Source: Lactuca virosa (lineage: Eukaryota; Streptophyta; Magnoliopsida; Asterales; Asteraceae). Taken from it: a DNA stretch of 64,000 nucleotides. The stretch covers positions 120,860,419-120,924,418 of the forward strand of contig CAKMRJ010005634.1 of the NCBI GenBank assembly GCA_928212115.1. Direction: 5' to 3'. How positions within the stretch are numbered: the first letter of the stretch is position 1; every line of letters starts with the position of its first letter. Made by a program: the position numbers and the translations under genes. Below the pieces are notes generated by a model. That model saw only the letters and a program-made list of their open reading frames with translations, made no database searches and was not told the origin of the DNA. This document shows positions 22,371 to 34,118 of this stretch, piece after piece.

Positions 22371-24534
22371 TGTAGCATCCTGTTTCGAAAAGTTTTTTAC
22401 TTCGGGATTGTGGACAATAAATGGATCAAGTAAAGGCCATGGGCTTCAAGGGAATAGGGTTTAGACCCTGGCGGATATTGAAAATATTGGTTATGTGATC
22501 TATGCCCTTGGTTTGTCTTTTGGAGTTAAAGGATAAAATGGGAAAAGTGATGTTTCAGACTTCCTTCAAGGATCATGGTTTTTTCTTTGACATGTGTTAA
22601 GTTAAATGAACTAGATAGAGGTGTGGGTCTTGTCAATACCTTTCTGTGGATATAAAGATCGCCGAAAATTGAGTTGAAATAAAGAAGTTATGGATGTTTG
22701 AAGTTGAGGTGGATTTGGGTGAAAACGGTCGCCATGGAGTAGGGATCAAAGCCCACGACATGGTAGTCTGAGGGTTTTCAATGTATTTAAGCATAATGTT
22801 TTGCATTTTTGGGCATTTTAGCAGCCTCCACCACCTCTAGGGCCCCTTGGGTGAAACCCTAGCCTCCACCTTCAAGATTTGAGCTTCTCCCCTCTCCTCT
22901 CTCCTCTTTTGGATGCATTTTATGATATTTTCATGAAGGTTGAAGATCAAGAAGGTTCTTTTGGTTTCAAGGAAAGTGTTTCAAGTTTGGATTCATCAAA
23001 GGCACTACATTTCTGGACTATTGTAAATATAATGTTCTAGTCTTGCTATCTAGTTCTTTAGATCTCGTCATTTGGGGTTTTTGGCACTTTTGGTCCATTG
23101 TATGGAGGATCTTGGAGTTTATTGGACTCCAACATCTTTTGATCTGTTTAGAATGCTTCTAGGACCTCATGGAGTAGCAAAGTTATGATCGTTTTCCTTC
23201 CTTTCTAGCCATGCAAGTTTTCTTGGTCCTTAAGGTCATTTTGGTGTATTAAACTTTTGATCTTGTAAGTTGGTGACTTCGTTATGGATAAAGTTGGAAC
23301 TTTACCCATTTAGTCATCATGTTCATCCAAATATGAAGGTTATAGACTTGGACTTAGTGGATTAAGTTGAGAAAGATGCATTTTGACTCCCTTTGAGACT
23401 TAAAGTCCACATCTTGGTGGTTTGGACCTTCCTAATTGATAAAGTTATAAACTTAATACATTAAGACCTTGGAAAGGATCATATAAAAGCTTTAGAACTC
23501 TTGAAATCAGGAGAGAATGGATTAAGCTTGTTTGAGCTGTTCAGACTAGTCCCCACGGTGTGGCCTTAGGTTGCCGCAGTGTGGAAATTGGGGAATCAAC
23601 GACTATTTTGGCGTTTAGTGCCAATGATGAGGCCAAGGAAAGCCACAATGTGGAGATTTGTTGTTGGAAATTTTGACCTTAGCTTTGACCGTTGACTTTT
23701 TCACCATTTTGACTTTTGGTCAAGCTTGGGTAGAATTGAATATTTGGCTAAGGATTGGTCTCGGCTTGGTTTTAGGAAGCTTGGGTTGGCTATGTTGTTG
23801 TTGAGGTAGTTGTTTAGCTTCTGTTGAGTTGTTCAGGTAAGTTTTCATTACTGTACTTGTAGGTCGAAGGCACCAATGCCGTCCCACTAGGTTATGTATC
23901 CTAGTATTTAAGATGTTGCTATGTTGTAGTGATCTATTAGATCTGCATGATTATCAGCTTATTGGTTATATGTTTATCTATTGCATATGTCGACATAGTG
24001 CGGTTAGGTTAAGGCAATACTATTCTGTGCAGAAGTTAACAAACATGACAGCAAGCTACTCATAAGCTAAGGGCCGGAGAGGAAAGACAAACCTATGATG
24101 TGGGCTTGGGAGCAATCCAGACATAAGTTGGGTGCCGGAAAGGCAAGCCAAACTTTTGTTGTGGGCTCGGAAGCAAATCTAGACATGAGCTGTGGGCCAG
24201 GTGGGCAATCCAGACTCGTGCTGTGGGCTAAGGGGTAATCCAATCCAATGGTTGTGGACCCAATATGCATGTTGTTATATGTTGTATGGTGGTATTTTTG
24301 GGGAACTCACTAAGCTTCATGCTTATAGTGTGATTTCATGGTTTCAGGTATATTAGATACTCGGGGCAAGACGATGGCATGATCGTACATATCCTCCTGC
24401 TGATATTTATTTTTGAGAGATTTCGATACTCTGATTTTTATGGTTAAGAATTGGAATCAGTTTTTTGTATAAATTATGGTTTATGAAAATGGTTTTGAAA
24501 ATGAAAATTTTACTATGATTTTTGGGACGTTACA
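22371..24534 (+). repeat. Element G 5' LTR
   Basis: TGTAGCATCCTG...GGGACGTTACA, 2164 bp, followed by a primer site, so it is a 5' LTR on the plus strand. The flank before it is AAACA. Contains CACGGTGTGG / GCAGTGTGG / CACAATGTGG words at 23555-23665 and a degenerate tandem repeat of about 55-60 bp (GTGGGCT..GGCAATCCAGACA) at 24060-24265. A weak TATTTAAG is at 22784. No coding. Confidence 0.78.
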
Positions 24535-24719
24535 AGTTGGTATTAGAGCCCTAGGTTGAGTGAACTGAATTAACATTTGTGTGATTCTAGACTCAAACTA
24601 TGGATCTGCAAAATAATTTTCATAATTAAAATTAAAATAACTAAAAGAGAGGATGTGATGTGTACAATCATCTGGAGCCAAGGAAAGTGTTCCCCAAGAT
24701 ACCCACACTTGTTTTGTGT
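24535..24719 (+). other. Element G interior, first piece
   Basis: Non-coding leader after the primer site, cut at 24719 by solo LTR H. It appears to resume at 47006 (GGTGTTTGATGATATGATAG...) for a further 150 bp or so. Confidence 0.55.
24537..24550 (+). promoter_or_regulatory. Primer-binding site of element G
   Basis: TGGTATTAGAGCCC two bases after the LTR end GTTACA; one C-to-T change from the iMet consensus TGGTATCAGAGC. Confidence 0.75.
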
Positions 24720-25330
24720 TGTAACAGCCTGTTTCTTGCTTTACAATATAATCTAAAATAGACATTTTAGATAGAAGATTATTTAGGATAAATAATGTAA
24801 AACAAAGTCGTAGTAATCGGAAAAGCGAATTTGTATATATAAAGAACGTCCAAATATGACTTCGTTAGAGGAAGTTATGATTTTTCTAAGATTCGGAGCA
24901 ACAGAGTGCGCATAGAAAACGAATTTTAGAACGATAGATTATTAGGAAAAATAATCTAAACGAGAGTTGAAGATCTTGTCCATAGGAGTCCGTCGATATA
25001 AAGAAAATTGATAACGAATTCCATATGTAGGAGTTATGCTTTCTACAACGATCTCTAACAGGATAAGCCTATCAAAAATATAAATTTTGATGGACTGAGA
25101 ATTAGCTGTTGGGATCTAAAGGAAAGTTGTAGATTTCATCGAGAGTTTTCTGATAATATAAAAAAATTGAAACAGATGTCGTATGAAGAATTTACGACAC
25201 TTTGAAAATAGGGAAAATCAGGCGCACGAAGTGCCCGACGCGCACCGATGACGTGGCGGCACCAAAGAGCGTCACGTGGCAAGTTGGCCGCTCCCTCCCC
25301 CAAAGGTCAAGATGCATGGAACGACATGTG
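24720..25330 (+). mobile_element. Solo LTR H, part 1
   Basis: Starts TGTAACAGCCTG, a typical gypsy LTR opening. It contains GC-rich words (GGCGCACGAAGTGCCC, GACGCGCACC) at 25220-25250 and is interrupted by element B at 25331, with B's target copy ATGTG at 25326-25330. It continues at 45701. Confidence 0.78.
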
Positions 25331-25538
25331 TGTAACAACCCGTTGTTTCAAGTCGATGTAATTCAAACTTGTTCAAATAAAGTCTAAACTACAACCATGT
25401 ACAAGTAAGTTCACAACATAATGTGATGCAATAAGAACTTTGGACGCCAAGAATACATGTTTATGAGTTAATAACTTGGTGTAGATTAAAACCCATGATG
25501 TATTGATTTTATAACAAGTTAAGCATTCAAATTAAATC

Positions 25539-25589
<51 letters not shown>

Positions 25590-25740
25590 TTATCGGTTTA
25601 GGGAATCTAATCCCTAACCAAAACCGAAATCACATGATTTTGGGAAATCAAAACAGAAAACACCCTCTTCTAGAAAGCCTAGACCGAAATCACTTCTCTA
25701 TTTGACTAAAAACGGAAATCCCTCTTCTCCAGTATGAGTC
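25331..25740 (+). repeat. Element B 5' LTR, truncated
   Basis: The first about 400 bp align with the start of the 3' LTR (43411-43790): AACAACCC, GTCTAAACTACAACCATGTACAAGTAAG and the CCGAAA words. The copy has a TA microsatellite (25544-25587) where the 3' LTR has only a few TA. Homology stops near 25737. The remaining 1.9 kb of LTR and the primer site are deleted; 25741-25966 is AT-rich leader remnant without recognisable signal. Confidence 0.8.
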
Positions 25741-25966
25741 ACACTATACAAATTCACTAACCAGTGTTGCTATAAATTTCATAAATTTGAAACGGAGATT
25801 GTTTACTTATATTTAGTAGACTTCTATTGTAAATCGCTGATAGAACACTATGAAAGTCAGGATAGGATGCGTTTAGAATAAATATATATTTTTTCAATAT
25901 ATCACCTAACTCTTGACCACTATAGAGGACTTATCGTCACTTCCTCTTAAATCTTTTTAGAAAGAG

Positions 25967-27100
25967 ATGCTGCCACGTACATCAAGAAGACGTGTCAACA
26001 ACACAAAATCAACTCCACCACCACCACCACCTCCTCAGTATGATCTTGCTGTGTTCCAAGCAGCAGTAACAGCCGCTGTGGGGCGGGTAGTAGTGGAAAC
26101 CCTTCTAATCACGGAGAAAGCCACAGACACGCGAGGGAGTGTTCATACAAAGATTTCACGAATGCTAAACCAAGATCTTTTGATGGCACTGGAGGTGTCA
26201 TTGACCTCACACACTGGTTCGAGAAAATAGAATCGGTGTTTGAAATTTGTGTGTGCCCCGAAGCTAGCAAAGTCAAATTTGTAGCATGCACTTTCATGGA
26301 CAGAGCCCTCTCTTGGTGGAACGACTATGTCAAGTCATTGACTCTCCCGGTAGCCAATTCCCTGAGCTGGGAAGACTTAAAAGTTCTAATGCTGGCAGAA
26401 TATTGCCCAAGAGGCAAGATACAAAAGCTAGAGGAAGAGCTCTGGGGTCTGACGATGAAGGACTCCGATATTACTGCTTACACTGCCAGATTCAGTGACC
26501 TGGCTATTCTATGTCCTAGGATGGTCACCCCGGAGAGCAAGAAAGTGGAAAAGTACATCTGGGGACTATCTCCTCGGATCCAAGGGAACGTGATAGCTAC
26601 AAATCCACTTACTTTCGATAATGCCAAGCGTCTGGCACAGACACTAGTGGATCATGGAGTTTGTTAAGGCTTCATGACAGTTGTTCCTGAGCAACCCAAA
26701 GAGAGCAATAACAAAAAGAAGTTCTAGAACAAAAGAAAGGGCCAATCTTCGCAAGAGTCCTCAAAAAAACAACAAACAGTGGCAATCCACGCTGCTACCA
26801 TTCCTGTTGTTGTTCCTGCTGCACCAGCACCTCGCATTCGATATGTTGGAAACCTTTCAATGTGTAACATATGCAACTTCCATCACACGGGAGTTTGCAG
26901 AGAAATGCATTGCAAGAACTGCAACAGAAAGGGGCACACCCCTCGTTTTTGTAAGGCACCAGCACAACCAATCACCCAGGCCCCCAGCGAACGAGTAAGC
27001 CACGCCTGTTATGGGTGTGGTGAAACATGACACTTCAAGAGAGATTGTCCTAAGACAAAGAATGTTGGCGAAGTGGGAAGTGTATTGGCAATATGTCACG
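25967..27100 (+). pseudogene. gag: Chromovirus gag
   Basis: The ATG at 25967 begins MLPRTSRRRVNNTKS with a proline run and FQAAVTAAVGRVV, like the MPPK...FQAAV start of the A element gag. A frameshift between about 26100 and 26160 moves the reading to the frame with FDGTGGVIDLTHWFEKIESV and ALSWWNDYVKSL, the Ty3 gag capsid core, open from 26236 to 26665. After a stop it continues with a Lys-rich linker, a C/H-rich segment (CNICNFHHTGVCREMHCKNC) and a CCHC knuckle CYGCGET.HFKRDC at about 27005-27050, where a TGA replaces the expected glycine. Non-functional. Confidence 0.85.
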
Positions 27101-27600
27101 AGGAGTCAGTAGCAGATCACACGGTAGTCACGGGTACGTTCCTTCTCGATAACCCTTATGCATGCATACTCTTTGATAGTAGTGCGGAGAGGAGTTTCGT
27201 TAGCCATAAATTTAAACATCTACTCAAACAAAACCACAATCACTAAACGAAACATTCACTATCGAGATGGCAAACGGGACACAGAAAGCACTAACGACAT
27301 ATTCATAGGCTGTACCCTTACTCTAAATGACCATTCTTTTCAAATCGACCTTATGTCGGTCTTCAGAAAAAGCTTCGACATCATCATCGGCATGGATTGG
27401 TTAAGTCCTCACCTTGCAGATATCCTATGTTTCGAAAAATCCATTCGTCTTAATCTGCCAAGGGGCAAAACCCTCGTTATCTACGGAGACAAACCCAGTA
27501 CGAACCTTCGCATCATCTCTTGCATCAAAGCCCAAAAATACCTACGCAAGTAGTACTACGCATTCTTAGCTCATGTAGTGAACGAGAAACAGGAAGTAAA
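27101..27600 (+). pseudogene. Chromovirus protease and linker
   Basis: ACILFDSSAERSFVSHKF (about 27160-27215) is the protease active site; the usual DSG reads DSS. After a stop and frame change, 27158-27553 (another frame) gives FDIIIGMDWLSPHLADILC and the CIKAQKYLRK linker that precedes RT in these elements. The aspartate is kept, the glycine lost. Confidence 0.8.
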
Positions 27601-28082
27601 AGACATCGAGAGCATTACCGAAGTCTGTACATATTTCCCGAAGATCTTCCAGGAGTTCCTCCTGAACGCCAAGTTGAGTTCCGAATCGACTTGATTCCTA
27701 GAGCTACCCCCATAGCAAATCCCCGTATCGCCTTGCACCAGGAGAGATGCAAGAACTATCCAGCCAAATAAACGAACTGCTTAGCAAAGGATTCATTAGA
27801 CCGAGCTTCTCACCCTGGGGAGCATCGGTCTTGTTCGTGAAGAAGAAGGATGGATCGTTCCGCATGTGCATAGATTACCGCAAACAAAACAAGATTACCA
27901 TTAAGAACCAATACCCTCTAGCACAAATAGATGACCTCTTCGGTCAACTCCAAGGAGCAAGCTAATTTTGAAAGATCGACCTGAGATCGGGGTATCACCA
28001 ACTACGAGTCTAGGAGGACGATATTCCCAAAACGGCATTCCGAAGTCGTGATGGTCACTACGAGTTTGTAGTGATGCCCTTC
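27601..28082 (+). pseudogene. pol: Chromovirus RT, N-terminal half
   Basis: LPGVPPERQVEFRIDLIP, then KGFIRPSFSPWGASVLFVKK and FRMCIDYRKQNKITIKNQYP (open 27747-27965), then, after TAA at 27963, KIDLRSGYHQLRV and FRSRDGHYEFVVMPF. The fingers and palm up to the MPF turn are present, including the first catalytic Asp in KIDLRSGYHQ. It is cut at 28082 by element C; the segment that should follow, with the F/YxDD catalytic box, is missing on both sides of the insertion. Confidence 0.88.
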
Positions 28083-28391
28083 TGTAACGACGTGAAAATT
28101 TAAAACAAATTTTTCATTTTTAAATGCATACTTTTCATAACACTTTGTAAAACAATCTCATTTGTTCAATTTTCAAAACATAACTCCATATTTAAATAAT
28201 TAATAATCCAGGATCCTCAAAACATAACTCTTCCTCTGGTGTGTACAATCAAGCCTGTGCCGTCCTGCTAACCTGAAACACATAACACATAACACTGTAA
28301 GCATGAAGCTTAGTGATTTCCCCAAAATACCACATACAACACATACGCCACTCGAGGCTACAGTACGACCCTCCGGTCGATGTGTCTCAGC

Positions 28392-28513
28392 GGGACCCTC
28401 CAGTCCCGTAGCTCGTTGGACCCTGTGGTCCGGTCATAGCTCGTTGGACCCTTCGGTCCGGTCTGTATCGTTGGACCCTTCGGTCTGGTCTATATCGTTG
28501 GACCCTCCGGTCC
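28392..28513. repeat. 27-bp hairpin repeat, five units
   Basis: GGGACCCTCCAGTCCC, GGACCCTGTGGTCC, GGACCCTTCGGTCC, GGACCCTTCGGTCT, GGACCCTCCGGTCC in tandem, each able to fold on a GGACC/GGTCC stem. Unit 1 uses GGGAC/GTCCC and a related AGACC/GGTCT pair follows at 28582-28595, so the outer pair changes on both sides together. Confidence 0.8.
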
Positions 28514-29632
28514 GGTCTATACAACACATAACATGCATATATCACATAACACAAAATCTCATACATACACATAGCACACAAGACCCTCCGGTCTACACAT
28601 AGATACCACTCTAGGTAATGTATAGTGAGAAGACTCACCTCGGATGATGAACAGCTCCTATAGACACTGTTGGTACACACCGGCCTCTATCTCTGTGCCA
28701 AACCCACAATTATCTCAAATAGGAACTAGATCCAACCCCTTACTTATTAGGTCTAAAGATAGACCACCTACCAGCCCATCAATGCCTTAAACCCATTGGG
28801 CCAACCAAGCCCTAATTGGGCCCACCAAGGCCTAATAATAAATGGGCCATCACACGGCCCAATTACCAAGCAAAAAGGCAAGCCCAAACCAAGGGGCCAA
28901 AGCACAAATATACACTTCTCTAGTCCAAGACTCTATTGCATGAAGTCCAAACTACAGGCCCAACACAATGCTTAGCCCAAAAACCTCCAGAAGGAGTTAC
29001 GCGGGGCGTACCCCCCTTGGTACGCTCAGCGTACCCAAACGCGCATGGAACTGATCGGGGACCTCAACTCACTACGCTGCGCGTTCTGAGACTTACACCC
29101 AGCGTAAGTCCCAGACTCATCCTTTCTATATTTTTGGTCTGAATAGATTTAGACAACAGTTCATATCTCAGATCTCGACCTTTAGGCCTTTGCATGGCTG
29201 AAAAGGTTATAACTCACTCCAACCTTTTATCCCCTTTTCTCATTAAGAGCAAAACTCATGCATGACCCCATAACCACGACCAAGTTTGGATTTTTATAGA
29301 TCCACAACACATCCTTAACTGAAATGGGTCAGATCAAGGCTTAGGGAGACCATTTACACCAAAAAGTCTCCATCTTCGGACAAAACCCAAGAAAATGGAC
29401 CATGAAACACAAAACCAAAATAAAGAGGACCATGAAGCTCCTCCCTCTGAAGAATTCAGATCCAAGCTTGAACTCCAAACCCTAGCCTCCACAAGCACCT
29501 CCTCTTCTTCTTCACTAACACACAGAGGCACTTTCTAGCTCAAAACACTCACACACAAGCTTTAGAACGAATATAATGCTCTCTTAGGGTTTCTCTCTGT
29601 GAAATGGTGGCTGAGGATAAGGCCATATCATT

Positions 29633-29641
29633 CCTTATATA
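29633..29641 (-). promoter_or_regulatory. TATA box of element C left LTR
   Basis: Minus-strand TATATAAGG; repeated at 35780-35788 in the second LTR. GC-rich AGCGTAC words lie just upstream (29690-29775) and again about 0.5 kb downstream. Inferred promoter. Confidence 0.55.
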
Positions 29642-30882
29642 GTGCACAAGTCTCATTTAGGGTTTGAGTATGGGCCCACTATGTCCAGCGTAGTTCAAGG
29701 TACGCCCAGCGTACCGTGAGTATTCCGCGTCCAACTTAAGCGCATGAGTACGCGCAGCGTACTCATTTGCCATAACATTCATTTAAGGGCTAATCTTGAC
29801 AACTTGAAGAAGAAGAAGGGTTAAATAGATATATCCAAATTCCCGGAAATTGCTCCTTATAGCACATATCAAACATAACTTACCGAGAAGGACCACCGAA
29901 GGTCCTCAAACCAAACAACAATCACTTCCAAAGATACTTGATCCCACCAAGGACTCCTGACCCGAAAAGGGCAGACCCAACTGCCGCTGCGGTACTCAAT
30001 CTGAATCTTCAGAACTTGAAAACTCTTGCGGTCTACCTCCTTGCCAGACCACCCTCGAAACATCACCCTATTAATCGCCCACCGATTAATAGACTCTAAT
30101 AACACTCTACCAACCCTGATTCCCTGATCGATCCCGATCGCAACCTCAAAAGGAACAGAAAGGTCATACTCTCCTCCTTTCTCCAGGGCTTACTGCAAGA
30201 ACCATTGTCGGGATTCATCAGAGCAAATGAACCCCAAACTCTAATCTCGGGCACCAGAAAATGATCATGCTTGCCTGAAAATATCCTCTGACCTCTATAA
30301 TCCCAATAGATGAACCTCAAGTTCACCCATTCCATAACCAGAAGGTCTCACCGATTTCCCCCTTTATAGTAACTATCTCTACTCTTAGTGACACCCAAGT
30401 CATGCAGTTCGCTTTCCTTAAGCGAACCTTACAACCCTACTGAAGATCGTCTCACCCCTGAACTCTGTCGTTTACTGCTCATTAGTTCTCTGCATCCCGC
30501 AGTACCTCCCGAACCGAGGCACTGACCTAAACAGGTTAAAGACATCGGATGACAAACAATAACCCTCACATGGAACCCACCTCCGATTCCAGAATCTCAT
30601 CTCTTCAATCCGATGCACCATCAGGGCCAACTCCACACGAGAGTTTGGTCGGACCCAGATTTGGAACCGCTCGTCCCAACGAAACACTCATCTCATAACT
30701 CATTCCCCGCCACCCATGCGTATCTCACCTAAAATATAATGATTCCCGATCATTGAGGAGACCCCGGTCTCGCCCCTGGTTCGACCACCAGGCTCCCAAA
30801 AACTCATATATTAGGGCCACCCTAAGCCTAAAACTCTTCCGCGTCATGCTCTGATCAAAGGGGGGTACTTTATCATAACAAC

Positions 30883-31175
30883 CTCTCGCTGACTAGTGAG
30901 TACTACGGCTCCCCGTAACATCACAACAACCTTCCTCTGACTAATGAGTACTACGACTCATCGTAGCATCACAACTGCCTCTCTCTGACTAGTGAGTACT
31001 ACGGCTCCCCGTAGCATCACTACACTATTTATCTAACTAGTTAGTACTACGGCTCCCCGTAGCATCACAACACCCTTTCTCTGACTAGTGAGTACTACGG
31101 CTCCCCGTAGCATCACAACACCCTCTCTCTGACTAGTGAGTACTACGGCTCCCCATAGCATCACAACAACCTCTC
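30883..31175. repeat. 48-bp hairpin VNTR, six units
   Basis: Unit: CTCTGACTAGTGAGTACTACGG plus CTCCCCGTAGCATCACAACACC. The core CTACGG-CTCC-CCGTAG folds perfectly. In unit 2 it reads CTACGA-CTCA-TCGTAG, so both sides of a pair changed. Recurs at 37071-37315 (five units) and 38887-39179 (six). On the minus strand the 48-bp period keeps a frame open (LRGAVVLTSQRE repeats), probably a by-product. Confidence 0.85.
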
Positions 31176-33008
31176 GTGTAACCCCACAATCTCATTCTCA
31201 CGTCAACACCACACGACATCCACTGACTCATGCTCCGCGGACTAACATAGATAGGTACACACACTTGTCCCTATTTATGCATCACATAATTTGACAGCAA
31301 CTGTCATGACAACACATCCTGCCCTGCTGGAATCCGCATTCCTAGAAATCCCTCTAGATGACAATACCCGAAGGGCCCCCACTGGAACCGCAGGTACTTG
31401 ATACTCCATTTGCCGTCTCAACTCAAGACCCAAATAATTCTGAATTTAGGGCATTATACTCGGATACCTCTGAACACCATCACAGAACATCATGATGTCC
31501 TGCCTCAACCACCGATCTCCTACTTATGGCATCATACACAGATACCTCAAAGCACTCTCACAGAATCTCATAACCGGTCTTTCTCTCGTGCCACTCGTAA
31601 CCCCGGAATACTCCATCCCTTAACTTAAAACACGTAGAAATTTCCAACGACTCAGAACACGAAGTTAGCAATCCGAAACCTCCTTCTTTATTGCTCAACA
31701 CTCATGCAAGAATACTCATAACGACCCTGAAGTTGGTTGCCCAATCATATTCTTCCCTTCCCATACTACATATAAGCCCATACTCTAAACCATAAATTCT
31801 CAACCGCCGAACTAACCTCACAAGCCAATCACCTCGAATTCACCATTTTAGCCTTGAAGGATTCCTAACCACCATAAGGTCTCCGACCAACGACCACTTG
31901 CCGTGGAGACACTCATCCTTTCTCAAACACATACCACATGCACTATCTCACTCTGCACCTCTCATTGACCACCACTAACCCTTGTCTCAGGAATCCGCAC
32001 CGCATGCCTCTCTATCCAGTTCTCTAACCGCTCTTGATCAAATCTCTTATCTCCTCAAAAGTACCCGGTTCTCCCCCACTCAGGGTTCGAACCTTCACCA
32101 ATTGGTTCGCCAACAATCTAACCCACAGACTGTTTTTACCAATAACATCACACCTACTCTTGGAAGGTGATACGCAATGCTCGATGATCTCCCCGATGGA
32201 GGTCAAGCAACTCCAATTACCCCGAATCTCTGATGAAATCCTCAGAAACTTTTCATCATGACTACCTCTAGTCCTTCAGAATCTCGTACCATCCCACTAC
32301 CGGACATCTCAATTGTCCAGTCGTTGCCCTGACTCTCAGTCTGAAAATAACGAACTATCATATTCCTCATCATCGACTCTTCAACCAACGTTCCATCACG
32401 TGGGTTGTAATAAGAGTGGAGTTCTCATTACCACACTCGATACTCATCATAGACAATAAGAGCCACCGCCCAAATATCCTCTTCTTGATCGTCTGCCGTT
32501 GCAGCTAATACATGCCCTACTATGCTCAAATAGGGTGTATCCTTGTCCTTAACCATCTCAGTCCCCGCTGACAACCTGCTCATGCTCTAACATTAGCTCT
32601 CGGCAGGCATACTGCCCAAATACTCTGATGAAAGATCGTAACCAAAGCTACCCCACAGGGCTCACCCCCAACCTTGGAAACTGAAAATCTCAATACCTCT
32701 CCTGTTTCCTACAGGAACAAAAATAACACCGCTTAGGTCACAGAAAGTGACATCTACACGATCGGCTGATTGCTCAACTCATGCCGTAATCCTCCATAAC
32801 CGCCATCTCTACTCATTCTTGAGTCTTGCAACTCCAATTGGCATCTCACCAACAATCCCTCGGAGCTAACTCGATTTCCATTTTAAGGGATGCTTCACTA
32901 AAACTCGTTCATCATGGCCCTCTAACTCCATACTCTCTCACCTCTGATCTCGGTCTAACCAATCATCACAGAATAACTGGTAGAACCAATAACACTAACT
33001 GCCACGGG

Positions 33009-33180
33009 TCATGGTACCCGAACCATGTGGCCACCTCTCGATCTGCTATGAATCATGGTACCCGAACCATGAAATCACCTCTCGATCTGCTACAAATCAT
33101 GGTACACGAACCATGAAATCGCCTCTCGATCTGCTACAAATCATGGTACTCGAACCATGAAATCACCTCTCGATCTACTA
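33009..33180. repeat. 44-bp tandem repeat with CATGGT/ACCATG foldback
   Basis: Four units of AATCATGGTACCCGAACCATG followed by AAATCACCTCTCGATCTGCTAC. CATGGT...ACCATG is self-complementary. Two units remain at 41011-41093, where interior 2 is cut inside the second. Confidence 0.8.
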
Positions 33181-34103
33181 CTTAAAACCTCCGGAATGTT
33201 CCCTGTATCGAGTATGTGTCCTCTGCTTTCAGTAGTACGGGCCCATACTACCTGCCACATCTACCCATACTTTCCACACGGACCATCCCCGAGTTCCTAA
33301 GTAGCTGCTCGACCTTCTCAATCACCAACCCCGTCATGCGTGTTCGCTCCTATGCGAAATATCCTACTCTGTCAGCGTACTCATCTGACTAGGGTCACCC
33401 TTTCCTAGGCTCTTCCTAGGATCTCACACTTCTCCGCCATCAGCTGCTGAAGAACTCCTTATGATGTCAGCCATCCACCTCCTGAATATCGTCATATTCA
33501 CTTAGTAGCTGACACTCATCATCAAGAGTTCCACAAAGCACGAAGCAAGCAGCATTCGAGAATCGAATAATCCCTACCAACATGTAAAACCACTCTAGGT
33601 CATTGCCCACTTGCTCTCCTCATACTCAAAGGATACCTCCGAACCCAAGCAACTATACCCCACGCGGGCATCTGACTACTCCCTTCAGTAAACTCGTCAA
33701 ATGCTTATCTAGGTATCTCTCCTAGATAACTCCTCTACTCAAATCCCCCTCTAGGGGATTCCTGCTGGATACTCTTACTCAGCACATCAAAGATAACAGA
33801 AATTCCTAGGCTAAGGCATCACAAATCAGGCCACTCTAGTCCTAACATATGAAATACCTAGCCTATCTCTAGCATGCATAATATCTCATAGCATATCTCA
33901 TAATTATCTCATAATACAAACGTAAGGGTATTTTGGGAAATCACCGTTCGGGCTCTGGCTGATTGTACACACTGTTCCAACTCGTATTCTTTTAGAAACT
34001 CTTGCTCGCTTTAGATAAATCATTTAATTGAAATTTTTTTTTCTCAAATCCTCAGTTTGAGTCCAGATTTACCCGAAGGCGCATCCGAATCCCTCAAACC
34101 AAG

Positions 34104-34115
34104 GCTCTGATACCA
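34104..34115 (-). promoter_or_regulatory. Primer-binding site of element C interior 1
   Basis: Plus strand GCTCTGATACCA, i.e. TGGTATCAGAGC on the minus strand, three bases from the LTR at 34119. Perfect iMet type; it fixes the orientation of C as minus. Confidence 0.9.
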
Positions 34116-34118
34116 ACT

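Larger units (their letters stand above)
28083..29846 (-). repeat. Element C left LTR (3' LTR of the minus element)
   Basis: TGTAACGACGTGAAAATT...CCAAATTCCCGGA. The last bases and the adjoining polypurine tract (about 41 bp, compare 35995-36035) are deleted. Contains five GGACC..GGTCC hairpin units (28392-28513), GC-rich words of the TACGC-AGCGTAC type at 29000-29110 and 29690-29775, and on the minus strand a TATATAAGG box (29633-29641) between them. Confidence 0.85.
29847..34118 (-). other. Element C interior 1, non-coding
   Basis: 4.3 kb between two C LTRs. The minus strand has only short frames, for instance 30105-29869 (WAINRVMFRGWSGKEVDR) and 30335-30096 (WVNLRFIYWDYRGQRI), repeated in interior 2 but without a family I recognise. 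Holds a 48-bp hairpin array (30883-31175) and a 44-bp array (33009-33180). I see no gag, protease or RT motif. Confidence 0.65.

Noticed and set aside
24067..24270. 67-codon minus-strand frame
   Set aside because: It falls in the degenerate tandem repeat of the G LTR and has no motif.
25202..25387. 61-codon frame across the H/B boundary
   Set aside because: It crosses a transposon junction, so it cannot be an ancestral gene.
30883..31175. CRISPR-like regular repeat
   Set aside because: Units are directly adjacent with no unique spacers, and the setting is a plant retrotransposon.
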